A stretch of 6,230 nucleotides of DNA, from positions 1 to 6,230 of the forward strand of contig MAXM01000300.1 of NCBI GenBank assembly GCA_001751015.1, read 5' to 3'. Shown piece by piece: positions 6,184-6,230 of the stretch; the stretch's first letter is position 1; each line of letters begins with the position of its first letter. The DNA comes from Desulfobacterales bacterium C00003106. GTDB taxonomy: Bacteria; Desulfobacterota; Desulfobacteria; Desulfobacterales; C00003106. Made by a program: the position numbers and the translations under genes. Below the pieces are notes generated by a model. That model was not told where the DNA came from. It worked only from the letters and a program-made list of their open reading frames with translations, and searched no databases.

Positions 6184-6230
6184 TATAGACCTTCACATAA
6201 ATAATTGCACGGCGTTATCGGTCAAAATCC
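6184..6230 (-). repeat. Palindromic intergenic repeat, copy B (partial, cut by window edge)
   Basis: Read on the - strand, these 47 bases match 241-287 at 46 positions; the only difference is at 264 (T in A, C in B). Identity stops at 6183/288, marking the element end. The comparable left arm of copy A differs at about ten positions, so the orientation is clear: the right end of the element faces the carboxylase start codon, 29 bases away. The rest of the element lies beyond the window. Within the repeat, TTGACC (6225-6220 on the - strand) could be a -35 box, but no good -10 follows at the right distance. Confidence 0.85.

Overview
The window holds two convergent gene blocks, each preceded by a copy of the same intergenic repeat. 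On the + strand, hflK (325-1371) and hflC (1373-2239) form a tight two-gene operon. They encode the paired SPFH/band-7 membrane proteins that in studied bacteria build a large membrane cage around the FtsH protease. On the - strand, a 1222-residue single-chain biotin-dependent carboxylase of the pyruvate carboxylase type (6156-2488) is followed by a very small gene (2412-2317). That small gene encodes a 31-residue, highly basic protein of the AURKAIP1/COX24 (mS38-like, actinobacterial bS22-like) ribosomal type, and it is easily missed by length-filtered gene callers. The two blocks meet in the 2240-2316 gap, which carries a strong GC-rich hairpin.

The most unusual structure is the repeat. Copy A (162-286) is a complete, roughly 125-bp imperfect palindrome with 26-bp terminal inverted repeats. 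Its build resembles ERIC elements or MITEs, but the sequence is not one I recognise. Copy B enters at the right edge (6184-6230), is inverted relative to A, and matches the right arm of A at 46 of 47 positions before the window ends. In both places the same end of the repeat points at a start codon, 38 nt before hflK and 29 nt before the carboxylase gene. Both genes therefore have repeat-derived DNA in their leader or promoter region, and the hflKC-carboxylase segment is bracketed by inverted copies.

The organism cannot be fixed from this window. Moderate GC, the HflK N-terminus (MNWDWDKL), the combination of HflKC with a long divergent carboxylase, and many intergenic repeats would suit an anaerobic Gram-negative of the Nitrospirota or Desulfobacterota type. 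That is an impression, not a proof.

The carboxylase is interesting in itself. It has the biotin carboxylase, carboxyltransferase and biotin-carrier domains in the usual order with the catalytic metal ligands preserved. It also carries a C-terminal four-cysteine zinc ribbon that ordinary pyruvate carboxylases lack, and several family motifs are altered. Its substrate should therefore be treated as probable rather than certain.
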